From Sapria himalayana (Eukaryota > Streptophyta > Magnoliopsida > Malpighiales > Rafflesiaceae), in contig JAREIK010001332.1 in NCBI GenBank assembly GCA_029783825.1, positions 620,001 through 684,000 on the forward strand: a stretch of DNA of 64,000 nt, in the 5' to 3' direction. The position numbers and the translations under genes are program-made. The notes under the pieces are model-generated. The model searched no databases. It worked only from the letters and a program-made list of their open reading frames with translations, and was not told where the DNA came from. Each line of letters begins with the position of its first letter. The first letter of the stretch is position 1. Shown piece after piece: positions 11,757-23,571 of the stretch.

Positions 11757-13010
11757 ATGATAAATAATAACTTTAATGATAATGAATTTGACATAAATAT
11801 TGATAATAATGATAATTTAACCAAAATATCTGAGGTCAAAATTAGGTTCTCTCCAATGCCTCGATCCAAACTCATAATCTAAAAAATCTAAAATTAAGTG
11901 AACTTCAGTAGTATGAATTTATTTTAAGAAAAAAAAATAAAAATTTTAGTAATTTCGAAGAATAATTGATACAATATATATATTATAAAAAAATATATAT
12001 GTAAGATTATAGATAGTATTGGTCACTTTAAGAGGCATACCTATCAATATACCAAAAAAATATAATGTATTAAATCATGGAGGTTGGATTAAAATAATCC
12101 ATCTTAAAGTGACCAATCCCTATCAATATACCAAAAAAATATAATGTATTAAATCATGGAGGTTGGATTAAAATAATCCATCTTAAGACAAATTCAACTG
12201 AGTGACAGTCTTTGAAGTTGAATTAAGTTCAACTTTAATGCTTTATTGATTCATTTCATATATCGTAATAATTTTGAGAGGGATAGCATGACCAAATTAA
12301 TTATGATTATAGATTTTTCGATTAGATTTTTAGAGAATCCTATGATATTTAGTATTATATAGATATACTTTTAATCTACTTATTTTATGATTATTAGGAT
12401 CAAAGTAGGAATGATATAATAAAGTATTATAATTTTAAAAAGTAATTATTATTTAATGAATTTGGGAAATATAGAAGAGTAGTATTTACGATGTCAAATA
12501 TCTAGTTTTTTATTCTAACTCTATATTGCTTGACTGCCTGTATGGATATTAGGTATGATCCTTGTAGCGAGACTCTGAGTGCTAACATGGACATTATATT
12601 CTAAGATAATAAGTTTTTCATTTAGTTATCTAAGGGAAAACAACGTGATAATCTGTCGAATATCAGCAAACTATCTTGGTATTTAGATATTAATTATTGT
12701 TATATTCTATCACATTATGATAATAAGAATTTAAATATTTTGAGTTGCTATAAATTATATGAATTTATTTATTTCATGTTATTTAAGATGACAAGTGACC
12801 TATCAATCCCTCCAGTGCCTAACATAATATCATAGTTTATTTTTTTAATTCTAATTAATGTTATTTCAGATAGGAGATTAAAATTATGACCAAATATTAT
12901 GTAGGTATTTGCATGTATGAAGGAATGAGAAAATTTGATGTTAGATATTTAAGATAAAACAAAAGAGTTGCTGGCAGATGATGACTCATGAGATATCAAT
13001 ATTAAGGATA
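11757..13010 (+). pseudogene. Decayed hAT transposase of relic D
   Basis: Recognisable blocks in order: the N-terminal region, BED finger (GHFKRH-like), FMISFI-like block near 12270-12340, a large deletion of the catalytic core, the LNCLTACM(D) block near 12520, SRYLD/LNYCY near 12680, and the dimerisation block near 12730-12960. About 1.25 kb against 2.1 kb in copy A, with stops in all frames. The finger region has an added tandem duplication (12041-12186). Confidence 0.65.
12041..12186. repeat. Perfect 67-bp direct repeat with inverted spacer
   Basis: 12041-12107 and 12120-12186 are identical by eye (period 79 bp). The end of unit 1 plus the spacer (12102-12117, TCTTAAAGTGACCAAT) is the exact reverse complement of 12018-12033 (ATTGGTCACTTTAAGA) just upstream. 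Both lie in the decayed finger region of relic D. Confidence 0.9.
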
Positions 13011-13028
13011 TTGAGACCAAAACTAGCG

Positions 13029-14076
13029 TAGAGGTGTCAAATGGGCAATGCCAACATGATACAACCTAATTTTTGGTGGTTCATTCGGGACACCATGTTG
13101 TGCATGACATGATATGACTTGATTATGGCCGGCCTCGCATGACCCACCTGACTTGAGTCTGGGTAGAATCGGACCAGGTCGTGCCTAGCCTTGCTGGGCC
13201 ATGTTGGGTCGGGTCAGGTCGTGCTTGAGTTTGCTAGCCTAGGTCAACATGTCATCGATCGCGGTTTGATGATTTTAATTTTTTTTATAAATTTTAAATT
13301 TAAAGTTATTCATTATGAGTTATATCATTATATTATTTATTTTTTCACATTAATTATAAAAAAATAAATTAATTAACACTAATGATAAAGTTTCTTAATC
13401 AAAAATATTAAAAACATATATCCATTAATATTTATTCATCAACCAATCTAATCCAAAATAGTTTGATGATATTTTGTATCTGCACTACTATACTATATAT
13501 ACGAATTAATGACTTATGTGATTTTGGATTGTTTTTTTTCATATGATATGATTTTTTATTTATTTTTAGTTTTTTGCTGGTTATACTCTATTTTATGTTA
13601 TGTATCATATTATGCTTATGAATTATTTTTTACATTAAATATTTTATTTTTAAGTTGATCCGAATGTCAAATAATTTTATTAGTTATTGATTAAATTTTG
13701 ATTTATTTAATTTTATAATGCAATGTAACTATATAATGTACATTGCTTATGTACTTTGTAATTATATTATTTTGATATGTAAATATAATATTTTGATTTT
13801 TGAATAAATATAAAATTATAATTTTAAAATATTTTAACCATGCACATTTAATCCTGACTACCCACTACCTATAACCAGCACTACTCGGCATTACTTGGTA
13901 GGGGATGTGCCCTACTACATGCCAAATGAGCCATGTCAGGCTTAGTCATATGGATGTCATGGTGTGCCAAGACGAGATGAGATCTAATTTGTGTTGTGCC
14001 TGACACATCATGGTGCCTTGTTGGGCCACAAAAAAATAGATCATGTCTGCACGACATGATATTTTTGATATCTATA
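13029..14076. mobile_element. Foldback-like hAT derivative made of two 3' ends
   Basis: It begins TAGAGGTGTCAAATGGG and ends ATTTTTGATATCTATA, a TIR pair. Both flanks resemble the 3' end of the family: 13029-13450 looks like the 3' end of copy C in minus orientation, and 13860-14076 read in reverse repeats the ATGATCTA...GTGGCCC...CACCATG pattern. The flanking 8-mers (AACTAGCG, AATCTTTT) do not match. It may be a rearranged element, or relic D's own 3' end next to a second fragment. Confidence 0.5.
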
Positions 14077-14226
14077 AATCTTTTCCTACACAAAGAGATG
14101 CCATGAACAAATAAGTGCGCATATAAATTCTTGGGTGAAAAATAAAAGAGTCTTTCTCATGAGTATATAATCTAGAATGAAATATGATCAAAGAGTTAAT
14201 AAGATGATATTTGGTTAGAGGTTTCA

Positions 14227-14568
14227 AACGAGGTGTGATGGGTTAGCATTACCAAATTTTTGGTGGCTCAGTCCAGCCATCGTGTTGTGCTGAACATGGC
14301 ACAATATGAGATCTTGGGCTATGCTCCATTGGCACAAGAACATGGTAGGTTAGCTTGACATGGCCTGTTGGCTCTCCTTTGTTATTCGAGCATGTTGGGT
14401 TATGTCGTATTGTGCTAGTTTGAATCGGGTTTGGTTGACCATGTAATGGTACTGCCATTAGCTAGACATGCAACTCTAGTCCCCATTCACCATGGCCCAT
14501 TGGTCATTGTCTAGTGTAGTGGCATTGTTGTAGTGCCACACCACATGTAGACGTATCAAATGGATTAT
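14227..14568 (-). mobile_element. hAT 3'-end relic
   Basis: It opens TAGAGGTTTCAAACGAGG and continues with the decayed 3' subterminal pattern (ACCAAATTTTTGGTGGCTCA). It stops at 14568, where a second decayed TIR (TAGACGTATCAAATGG) begins. No opposite end was seen, so it is a truncated terminal fragment. Confidence 0.5.
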
Positions 14569-17459
14569 GTTTTGCCGGCATGATCTATTTTTATGTGGTC
14601 CAATCGGACTATCATGCTATGCTAGACATGATATGAGATCCCAAACACTTGGACTGTCATAACTCATTTGGCCCACAATCCAACACTTCTTTGTTGAGTC
14701 ATGTTGGGTCGATTTCGGGATGTGCTGGGTGATGCTAGATATGGGCAGTTTGAATTGCCAGTTATTTTTTTTTTAATTTTAATTTTTTATTTAAAAAAAA
14801 TATTATATTTACTTTTACATATAAACATAATATAATTAAAAAGTACACTGTATTATAAATTTAGATAACTTAAAATTAAATAAATAATAACAAAATTATT
14901 TGACATTCGGCTCAACTCAAAAATTAAAATATTATATAAAAAAATATAATCCAAGGTATGATACATAACATAAGATGAAGTAGAAATAAATAAAATATGC
15001 ATCATCAGATATCATCGCATGAGTCATCAATTTGTGTTTGTAGTATGATAGTGCTGATGCAGATTATCATCATCATATATGATTATGAAGGTAATATTAG
15101 TGGTTGTCTCAATATTTTTAATATTCCATGAGTTATCATCTACTAGCAATTTATTCGTTTTATTCTGAATACCCAATCTTGAATCTTTCTAGTCTTTCAA
15201 ATTATATTAGTGGTAGAAATCTTGAATCTTGAATCTTGAATTTTTAATATTAGTGGTTGTCTCAATATATGATTATGAAGGTAATATGTAAGTGTCTCTA
15301 TGATATTTGGTTACAACCTGGATATCCTATCTGAAATTATATTGATTGTTATAGAAAAAGAAGACTCTGATACTATGTTAGATATTAAAGAGGTTAATAA
15401 ATCACATGATATCTTAGATAACATGATATAAGTGAATTCTTATGATTTTTACCAACTCAAAATATCTAAATTTTTTTTATCATCATGTGATAGGATGAAT
15501 CAGTAATTAGTATTTAAGTATTGAGATATCTTGCTCTTATTCGACATATTACCTTGTTTGTCCCTAGCTAATTAATTCAAAAAATTATAATCTTTAAATA
15601 GGATGTCAATGTATTTACTCAAAATTTCGCTATAACACTTATAATTAGTGTCATAATATATAAATATATTAATTAATTTTTCATAAATACAACTTTTAGG
15701 TTTGTTTACTTTGTTCATATAAGTGAATATGTATCTTATTATATTTTCTATTATTTCATTTTAATCATATGATTCATATAGATAGCTAAGCAATAAAGAG
15801 TTGGAATAAAAGACAAATATTTTAAATATTTAGTTTTTATCTTAATAGTCATGAAACTAACTGCATGGTATCCTATATACGTGCTAAACATTACTATTAA
15901 TATTGTATATGTATTCAAGTGCAATGTAAGTGGTGCGAGTATATACAGACAAATATATGTTTATCATATTATAAAAAATCATTAAGCATTTTATAAAAGA
16001 AATTCATGTTAGTTTGAATTATTAATAATAAGTTGATCACTCTTATTATAATGTAGTTAGATATTACGTGTTGATAGTCCACACATGACTTTAACATTAG
16101 GTATATATAATTTTAATATTGTCTCATATCTCCTTGAATTTTTTTTAGATTCACTAAGAAATATAAACTGCTAAATATGACTCGTACATCTAACATGAAA
16201 AAATTTACTTAATGGCTAATCTCTAATGATTTCGACAAACATACTAATGACTACTTTATTATTCAAAATTTTATCGAATATAATACTAAGAATTTTATTA
16301 TGTTATATTTTCTAAAAATTTGTCATACACTTATATATGATTGACTATCATAAGTGTTGGACAATTTTGTTTTCAATTTTGTGATTTAGAAGAGGAGAAT
16401 AATAAAGAACAATAAATGATATATTCACAACTACAATCCAAGCACGACAGAATCAAAAATAAAATTGAAATGCACTAAATAACGTGATTCACTAGTCGTT
16501 CAACACGACTAGCTACATTCACCAGAAAAATACTTGTGCGTTTACAGATTATAACCAAAAATAAAAGTTCAGAATGTCTTTTATGAATAGAAAACAGTCG
16601 TGATGAAAATCGCGTAGAGAGAAGAAAATAGCGGAGATGAACATTTCCACACATCAAAAAACAGCATCCCAAAAAGATAAAATAAAAATAATTTATATTA
16701 ATACAATTTCTCGGTTTAATTAACCGTAGTGGGTCGGATCACTCCGATGGGTCAGGCTTTGCTTCAAAAATTCTTCGGCCTCCTGACTGATCATCGTGAC
16801 ATTTGTTATTGTGTTATTGCTGTATTTTCGACCTTTTAATATCTTTTTTCCTGCACTCACATGAAGATATTAAAATAGAAATATTTTGGTTATACAAAAT
16901 AAATAATCAAAACAAATTATATATAACAATAAGATTAGAGAATCTTAAAAAATCTTAAAATTAATTTAATTAAGTTTTTATTTTAAATCTATATAATTTG
17001 TGATAAAACATATAAATTATTTTATATGTCAGACATCATGAATATCATTTAATTATATTTTCTAAATTTATTAAATATTAATTATTTTTTTTAACTTATA
17101 ATATTTTATTATATCACTTATATTAGTGAATCTTGGAATTTTATGATAAAATAGTTGGAAGTAAATTTGTGTATTATTGACTATCCTATGATTTTTTAAA
17201 AATCTAATCAAAAATCTCATCAATAAAGTTGAACTTGATCAAACTTTAAAGATTATGCTGCTTAGTTGTGTATATCTTGAATCAAATATATTATGTTTTT
17301 TGATATATTGATTTACATGCATCTTAAAATGATAAGTGCTACATGTATTTTTATATGTATAGATTTTTTAATAAAATATATACATATGTACTATAACAGC
17401 ATAAATTTATTTGAGTAATAGTCTATAATCATAGTTTATCTCTTTTCTAAATTATCTCC
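14569..17459 (-). mobile_element. hAT relic F (minus strand)
   Basis: 3' end at 14569 (TAGACGTATCAAATGG), AT-rich tail to about 15150, then reverse-strand transposase remnants from about 15340 to 17400 in the same order as copy C: dimerisation block near 15350, CLAACMD-equivalent near 15760-15800, MCHVI-equivalent near 16190, finger remnant near 17330. A 574-bp solo LTR (16355-16928) interrupts it. At about 17459 it abuts relic E in opposite orientation; the 5' GC end is missing. Confidence 0.65.
16355..16928. mobile_element. Solo LTR with 5-bp target duplication
   Basis: Starts TGTTGGACA, ends TATATAACA (TG...CA), and is flanked by ATAAG at 16350-16354 and 16929-16933. The hAT homology of relic F breaks exactly at these points and resumes after them (compare copy C around 8340). 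No internal region, primer site or coding remains, as expected after LTR-LTR recombination. The superfamily is not readable; the size and TGTTGG start suit Ty1/copia. Confidence 0.8.
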
Positions 17460-20400
17460 AAAAAAAAATTAAAATTTTGGTTGTTGGATTTCGCTCTCAA
17501 TGGCTAGGAGGCCGAATCCAGCACCCCTAAGGATTCTACCCTTTTTATTTATTAAAAAAATCATAAAAAATTTGATTTAAAAAAAGATTTTTAATCTATA
17601 AACCCCCCCCCCCCCCACCTTATTCATAAATTTTAATTTAGCTTTTTCTCTACCTTTCTCATATTTTTTCTTCGTCTTCTCTCAACTCTCGTCTTTTCTT
17701 TTTTCTCTCGGTCTCTCATTTTGTTTTGGATTCCGGGACTCAAGTGTGGCAGGTGGTGTGTGATTTTTTGATTGTGGTGCAGTGCATACATCAAAAGGAA
17801 AACATGATTTTACACATTGAGTTTTTTTTATTGTTTAGTTAAGTTTAAACTTTAAGATTTAAGTTTTAGTTTAATTAATATTAATTAATATATTATTTAT
17901 AAAACATTAATTACAATATAATATAAAAATAAATATAAATAAAATTGATAAATAGTAATTTTAATTACGATAATGAAATTAATTTAAACATAAACATATA
18001 AAATTATAATTAATTAAAACCGTAAGGAAAGGTACGCGGTCGTCGAAATTTTGATTCTTCCGGTCGTCTCAACCCAAACATCTAAGAATATTAATAGTAA
18101 TAAGAATATTAATAAGAATAAAAATAAAAATAAACTTTAATATAATACAAAAAAAGTTAGAGGTGCCTTCATACTACAAATATTATAAAAATGTTTTAAG
18201 CTATAATAATTCTTGTGGGACTAGGGGCATGCCAGATAATGTACCAAAAAATATGGTGCATTAGATTCTATGCAAACCCAACTTAGTGGTGAGATTTTTA
18301 AGGCTGAATTCAATTCAAATATCAATGTTAACTTCATTCATATACTACAATGAGTTAAGGAGAGAAAATATGACCAAATTTATCACAATGATGAATCTTT
18401 TGAATATGCTTTTGGAGGATCCAAGGGTAATCAGTATTATGCAGACTTATTTTCAGTTTGCATATCATAAGATTTATAAGTCTATATTTAGGAATAACAT
18501 ACTAAAATATTATAACTTGAAAAAATAATAATAATTAATGAATTTAGACATTATAGTGATGTAATATCCATGATGTCTGATATTTAGACTAGTCATAATG
18601 ATGTATCTTATATATACCTCACCGTCCGCTATGTAGATTCTAAATGGACACTAAATAAAAAAAATATTAGGATTCTTAATGATTCTTCATCCTCATGATG
18701 ACCCGGTCATTTATGAGTGCGTGATGAAAATTTTAGAGAATATAATATTCAAAATAAAATATATAGTATCATATTTGATAATGTATCTAATAATATAATT
18801 ATCATTAATATTATTATTAGGCCTATTAGAGATGAATTATTAGGAGAGATTTTTAATATTAGATGCATGTGTCATGTTATTAAACTCATAGTACAAACGG
18901 ATATAAATGTTGTTTTCTTCATTTTAGAAAATATATGTAACTCACTAAAATTTTTTTGTATATCTCGCAGACAACATAAGTTCAATACTCTATGTTTGTA
19001 TGTAGGTCTAAATAAGATGAAATTCCAATCGAATGTGAGATACAGTTGAAATTTCACATACTTTATGTTAGAGTCATATGTTGAATATGAACATATGATA
19101 TCTGGCTTCGTCAATAGTTAGAGTGATAAACTTATTATTGATGAACTGACTGGGCTACATGAATTTAATTTATGAAATTCTTAAAAATTTTTTATTACAC
19201 GATGAACATTTGTTCATCAGTTTAAACTCTCATTACTTTATGACACTCAGGTGCATGTGCTTCATTAGTAGTATGTTTAGAAATATTAGAGATGATATGA
19301 CACTTAACGATATGGTTGTAGAGATGAAAATCAAGTACTTAAAGTACTGGTTCACTATTTTATCTTCTTATTGTCTAGCTGCTTGCATGGATCCCAGGGT
19401 CAAAGTGAAAGGGGTAAAGAATATTATGACATACATATCTCGTTCATGAACCAAGAAAACCAACGTGAACTGTTCATTTACGAGAAGTTGAATAATCTTA
19501 TACTTATTATGATACTAGGTATGATGGTAGTAGTAGTAAGACTTTGAGTACGAACATGAATACCATATTAAGAGACTGGTTTTTTCATTTAGTTAGTGAG
19601 AGAGGAATGATGGGTGGACTATTAAATAGGAGCAAGCTGTCTTGATACTTAAATACTGATTACTGCTCAATCCTATCACATTCCAATAGTAAAAATTTTG
19701 ATATTTTATATTGGTGGAAATCATATGAGTCAATCTATCACGTACTATTTAAGATGACACGAGATCTATTGACTCTTTTGGTATTGAGTGTAATATCGAA
19801 GTTTATTTTTTCTGGTGCAGTGAATATAATTTCAGATAGAAGATCATGATAATGGTCAGATATTGTTGAGGTATTAGAATGCATTAAAGATTGAGAGGAT
19901 CTGAGCTTAGAGATCTAGGATTGTGTTAGGACTGCAGCAAAAGTAGAAGAGTTAGTTGCCGATGATGATTTGTGGGACATTAATGTTGATGACGATTGAC
20001 GACTGATATGAGATTGAGCATTGAGATATTGCCTCTCTGATGATTGAACTGAGTGATATTTATCATTTTTATTTATTATTTTTAGATTGTTTTTTTTTAT
20101 TTTTTTATCATTTTACTTTGAGACTTGATTCTGATATTTAATTTTTGTGATTTATATTGGAATGTATTAATATTTTATGTTTAATTTTATTAATTCAGAC
20201 ATTGATACTGCTATTGATTCAAAGATATTTGTTAGTTTTTAGATTTTATTTTATGTTTTTTTAATTAAAAATTAAATAATTAAATAATTAAATAATAATT
20301 TTAATTTAGGTATTAAATAATTTAAAATTTATTTTTTTTAATTATTTTGAATTTGAGATTAATATTTTTTAAACGGCCCAAACATGGCTCGAATCCGGCC

Positions 20401-20609
20401 CAAAAGGTCAAAATATGCCCCAAATCTGGCTCGAACAGGTTATATTCTGTTACTCCAGGCATGACTCGGCCTAAAAAACTTAAAAAGCCGGGCTGGCATA
20501 TCGTGTCATACTAGTTTTATTGAAGCCATGTCGTGCCTGACACGACACAGTGGCATGATTGGGCCACCAAAATATGGACCAGGCCAGCCAAGCCCATTTG
20601 ACACCACTA
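17460..20609 (+). mobile_element. hAT relic E (plus strand, 5' tip lost)
   Basis: It begins inside the leader (A-run, then GGTTGTTGGATTTCGC near 17480, matching GCCGTTGGATTCGCC of copy B). It continues through a decayed transposase and an AT-rich tail (20000-20370) to the 3' end CCCATTTGACACCACTA at 20609. The 3' GC block (20370-20609) still shows TGGCATGATTGGGCC-type motifs. No matching 8-bp duplication, consistent with the missing 5' end and the junction with relic F. Confidence 0.7.
17945..19999 (+). pseudogene. Decayed hAT transposase of relic E
   Basis: Open fragments at 18286-18528 (SFIYYNELRRENM, MQTYFQFAYHKI), 18717-19049 (FDNVSNN, RCMCHVIKLIVQT) and 19159-19449 (KYWFTILSSYCLAACMDPR) match copy A in order. 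The end near 19940-19999 keeps the acidic tail and a DDD-TGA stop context. Many stops and small deletions separate the fragments. This is the best-preserved of the old copies in this part. Confidence 0.8.
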
Positions 20610-20779
20610 GCTAGAGAGTGACAAGAATAATTAGACTTTACTATAGTCTATCTAAATATAATAGCCAAAATCCAAATAATCTAATAAGTAGGTAGACAAC
20701 AAAATGTTGAATGCATAGTATCAAGTTGGTCATTTGGTACTTATACAAGCTAAATTTGATATTTTGGCTCAAGAGAATG

Positions 20780-20890
20780 AAGTTTCTAGGGTAGCCCATC
20801 TATTGGAGTTACCCACAAATCTTAAGAATCACTCGATCTTTCAAGTAGTGGGCATACAAGTTTCATTGAACACCCATTGGAGCAAAGACC
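20780..20890 (+). pseudogene. Ty3/gypsy integrase C-terminal fragment
   Basis: About 35 codons with the LELP...H.IFQV signature, followed by a stop. The intact counterpart is the chromovirus segment at 36240-36340 ([21 protein letters not shown]). No catalytic residues remain. Confidence 0.5.
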
Positions 20891-21103
20891 ATGTATGATA
20901 AATATATAGAATGTATTTTGATAGATTATATTTTAACACAAACGAATTATATGTCAAAGTAAGAGAATTTGGTAAATTATTAAGGAAAACTCAACATCGA
21001 AGCATGTTGGGAACTTCCTAAATGAAGCATGTTGGGAACCTGCTAAATGAGTATAATACTTTAAATAAAAGTCAAATTTTATAATGAAGATACAATGAGG
21101 ACT

Positions 21104-21704
21104 AGGGGTGCTAATGAGAGGAGACAACTCGCGAGCTATTTAGACTCGGCTCGATCAAAACTTGATTTGACTCTCGAGCTTGAGCTCGACTCGAAATGTC
21201 AACAAGTTGAGTAACAACTTATAACCTGACTTGAAAAGCTCGTGAGAAACTTGGATATTTTTGTATATAAAATTTAAAAGTTTTTTTTTTAAAATTTTAT
21301 ATCTTTACTTTAAGGGATACCATAAATAATATATCTCTATTTTTTTATTCTTAAATAATCATATATTTTTATTATTTATTTAGTTATAAATATATTTGTT
21401 TTAAAAATATTAATTTTTTTTAAAGAAAAGATATAACAAAATAAAATATTATTCTATAAATTATATTAATAAGTGAGTATTATAAATGTTAAAAATAAAT
21501 AAATAATATATATATATATATATATGTTGGATATATAATAATTAGGGTGCTAATGAAACGAGATAACACGTGATTTACTCTGACTCTACTATGTCAAAAC
21601 TCGACTTGAGTAAGCTCGACTCGACATTGAGCTCAACTCTAAATATTAATGACTCGACTCGAGCTTTGTTGAACTCAAACTCGACTCGCATCATTAGTAT
21701 CTCT
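21104..21704. mobile_element. TIR element with 10-bp target duplication (MITE-like)
   Basis: 601 bp. Left tip AGGGGTGCTAATGA, right tip TCATTAGTATCTCT. AATGAGGACT occurs immediately on both sides (21094-21103, 21705-21714). Internally it repeats CTCGACTCGAGCT-like motifs near both ends. A second left-tip copy, AGGGTGCTAATGAAACGAG, sits at about 21543 after a TA run, suggesting an internal nested or duplicated end. No coding. A 9-11-bp duplication would suit Mutator-like elements; an 8-bp hAT reading is also possible. Confidence 0.65.
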
Positions 21705-22406
21705 AATGAGGACTCCCCTAGGTTGTGTAGGGGAGGATTGTCATGATCTGATAATCTTGATAGACCATGAACCGAATGGAAAGAAGATAAATCATCTTTT
21801 ATGAAGATCCATAAGATTTTGATATGTTCTAGAATATTTTACATCAGTCCAACAATATTTTGAAATCTAAGTTCAAATTAAAGTTTTAGAATTCTTTAGA
21901 TTTTTTTTTTGTTTCATGTCATATGAGATGGTAACATTGACATGATTTTTTCCATTATTATATGAGATTCTCTCTCTATATAAAGCGTATATTTATTAAT
22001 TTCTATTTATTTAAAAATTTCATTTTTATTTGTGATTATATTTTTTATTTTTTGAAATTTTATTTTCTTGTTTGACTTGTTTGATGTGATTCTTTTGCAT
22101 GAGATGCTGAGTAGATTGACTTAGGTACACAATGAGTTTATATCCTATCCTAAGGCTGCATGTTATTGTGTTTACATTCCATGACATATGTGTGTGTAGG
22201 GTTATCATCAGAGAAGCTTGCCAATTTATTGTTCGTATAACATTACTTTTTGGAATGGCTATAAGTTTCATGTCAATGTGTAGTGGCATTTTGCTCAAGT
22301 TTTTATGGAGATTCGAAGCTGATGGATTCTTAATAAATTGGTGACTCAACAATAAGATAGGACATTACTAAGGGAATCTATTTTTTTTAATATCTTTGCT
22401 GGATAG

Positions 22407-23225
22407 GTAGACGGTAAACAATGATCAAAATATTGGTAAATATGAATATATCGGTAATTAGATTTTAATGGAAATATCAAAAATATCGGTAAAATATTGG
22501 TGGATATGTTTATAAAATATCGGTTTGATTAAAATTTTTCATATTTTAATTTTATATATGATAAGAAATAATTCATATTTTAATTAAGTTATATTAAAAT
22601 CAAATGAATTAATAATTATTAAATTAAATATGTTATATTTTATATATTATTCATATAATATTATGTTAAAGAGATATTATTTATTTATCTTTGTTATTAT
22701 TATAAATACCATGTAGATAATGAGGAGATTCAAAATATTATATATTATAATTTTAAAATTTTAAATGATATTATTTATTTTCTTTTTTTTAAATTAATAT
22801 TTAATTTAAATATATTATAAGTTATAATGTAAAGTAAAAATAAAATAAAATATTTTAATCATATGTTGGTAGGAATTATGAACAGATAAATAATAAGAGA
22901 ATATATATAAAAAAAAAGTGTACTAATTATAATTAGTGCAATCAATTGCTTGGTGGTTGGAGGGTGCCACTTCCAGGCATATTGGGTGGGATTGAATTAT
23001 TTCATAAGTATTTTTTTTGAGATTTTTGGAGTCGAACAAATGAAAAAAATAGGGAAAAATCAAAAATTTCTGGGAAATATCGGAAAAAGTCAGAAATATC
23101 AAAAAATATTGGAAAAAAATCAGAAAAAATGAAATTTTGGTGGAGATATCTTATCGATCTTCACCTATAATCGATATTTCGTCGATATTTTGGCTGAAAT
23201 ATCGGAAAATTTGTTCCCTGACTGT
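22407..23225. mobile_element. Non-autonomous element rich in AATATCGG motifs
   Basis: Both outer parts carry many copies of AATATCGG/AATATTGG and the complement, and the tips are roughly inverted (GACGGTAAACAATGATC on the left; the complement of TTTGTTCCCTGACTG on the right). The centre (22520-22900) is AT-rich filler. No coding or clear target duplication, so the class is unknown. Confidence 0.45.
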
Positions 23226-23571
23226 AAATACCTGTATATTTTTGGAGTTATGCATTTTTTTTATATTTCATAATAGAGAACTCTTTTCTTTGGTATGTCC
23301 CATAATTCAGAGCAAAAATATTATAATTTTATTCGTACATTGAGAAATAGCATGAATAGAATACTCTTTCATTTATTTGGAGTACCGTCTTGCCAACATG
23401 GAAAAATCAATAATTCTCCAGGATGACTGCTCAAATATATTAACTATAATGAAATGTTCTTATTTTTATGCCTTTATATATGTTTTATATTCAAATATCA
23501 AAGCTGGAAATATCATATGCCATTTTCTTGATCCTCAATCTTTCAAGCCAAAATATTCATATGCTATATGC
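23226..23571. other. Spacer upstream of hAT copy B
   Basis: AT-rich, with no supported exon, repeat edge or promoter. It may lie in intron 1 or upstream of the PSF2 gene. No PSF2 exon 1 was recognised here. Confidence 0.4.

Larger units (their letters stand above)
11300..13028 (+). mobile_element. hAT relic D (5' leader and transposase part)
   Basis: Order matches copy A: a GTAGCTATTGGATTTG leader block (about 11350; compare the CAGCCGTTGGATTCG of copy B), a TATA-like GTATAAATAG (11462), N-terminal transposase from ATG 11757, finger remnant CACTTTAAGAGGCATAC (about 12023), later blocks to about 13010. No GC-rich 5' end or target duplication is visible, so the 5' end is truncated or decayed. 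The 3' side is bounded by the TIR that starts at 13029. Confidence 0.65.
20620..22360 (+). mobile_element. Ty3/gypsy 3' remnant (integrase tail, PPT, 3' LTR start)
   Basis: Near 20780-20890 a frame reads AHLLELPTNLKNHSIFQV, matching the conserved AYxLELPxxxxIHPVFHV block of Ty3/gypsy integrase C-termini. After excluding the element at 21104-21704, a purine tract GGGGAGGAT directly precedes TGTCATGATCTG at 21739, a typical polypurine tract and LTR start. The LTR-like sequence contains CTATATAAAGC near 21978. The LTR end was not located; about 22350 is a guess. Confidence 0.5.

Noticed and set aside
13023..14084. Simple hAT transposition of the 13029-14076 unit
   Set aside because: The flanking 8-mers AACTAGCG and AATCTTTT do not match, so a clean insertion could not be claimed.
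16475..16672. 65-residue reverse-strand frame
   Set aside because: Entirely inside the solo LTR and without a recognised domain.
20700..23570. PSF2 exon 1
   Set aside because: Looked for a start followed by the family N-terminal pattern ahead of the ICG-GDFG junction; none was convincing, so no exon was called.
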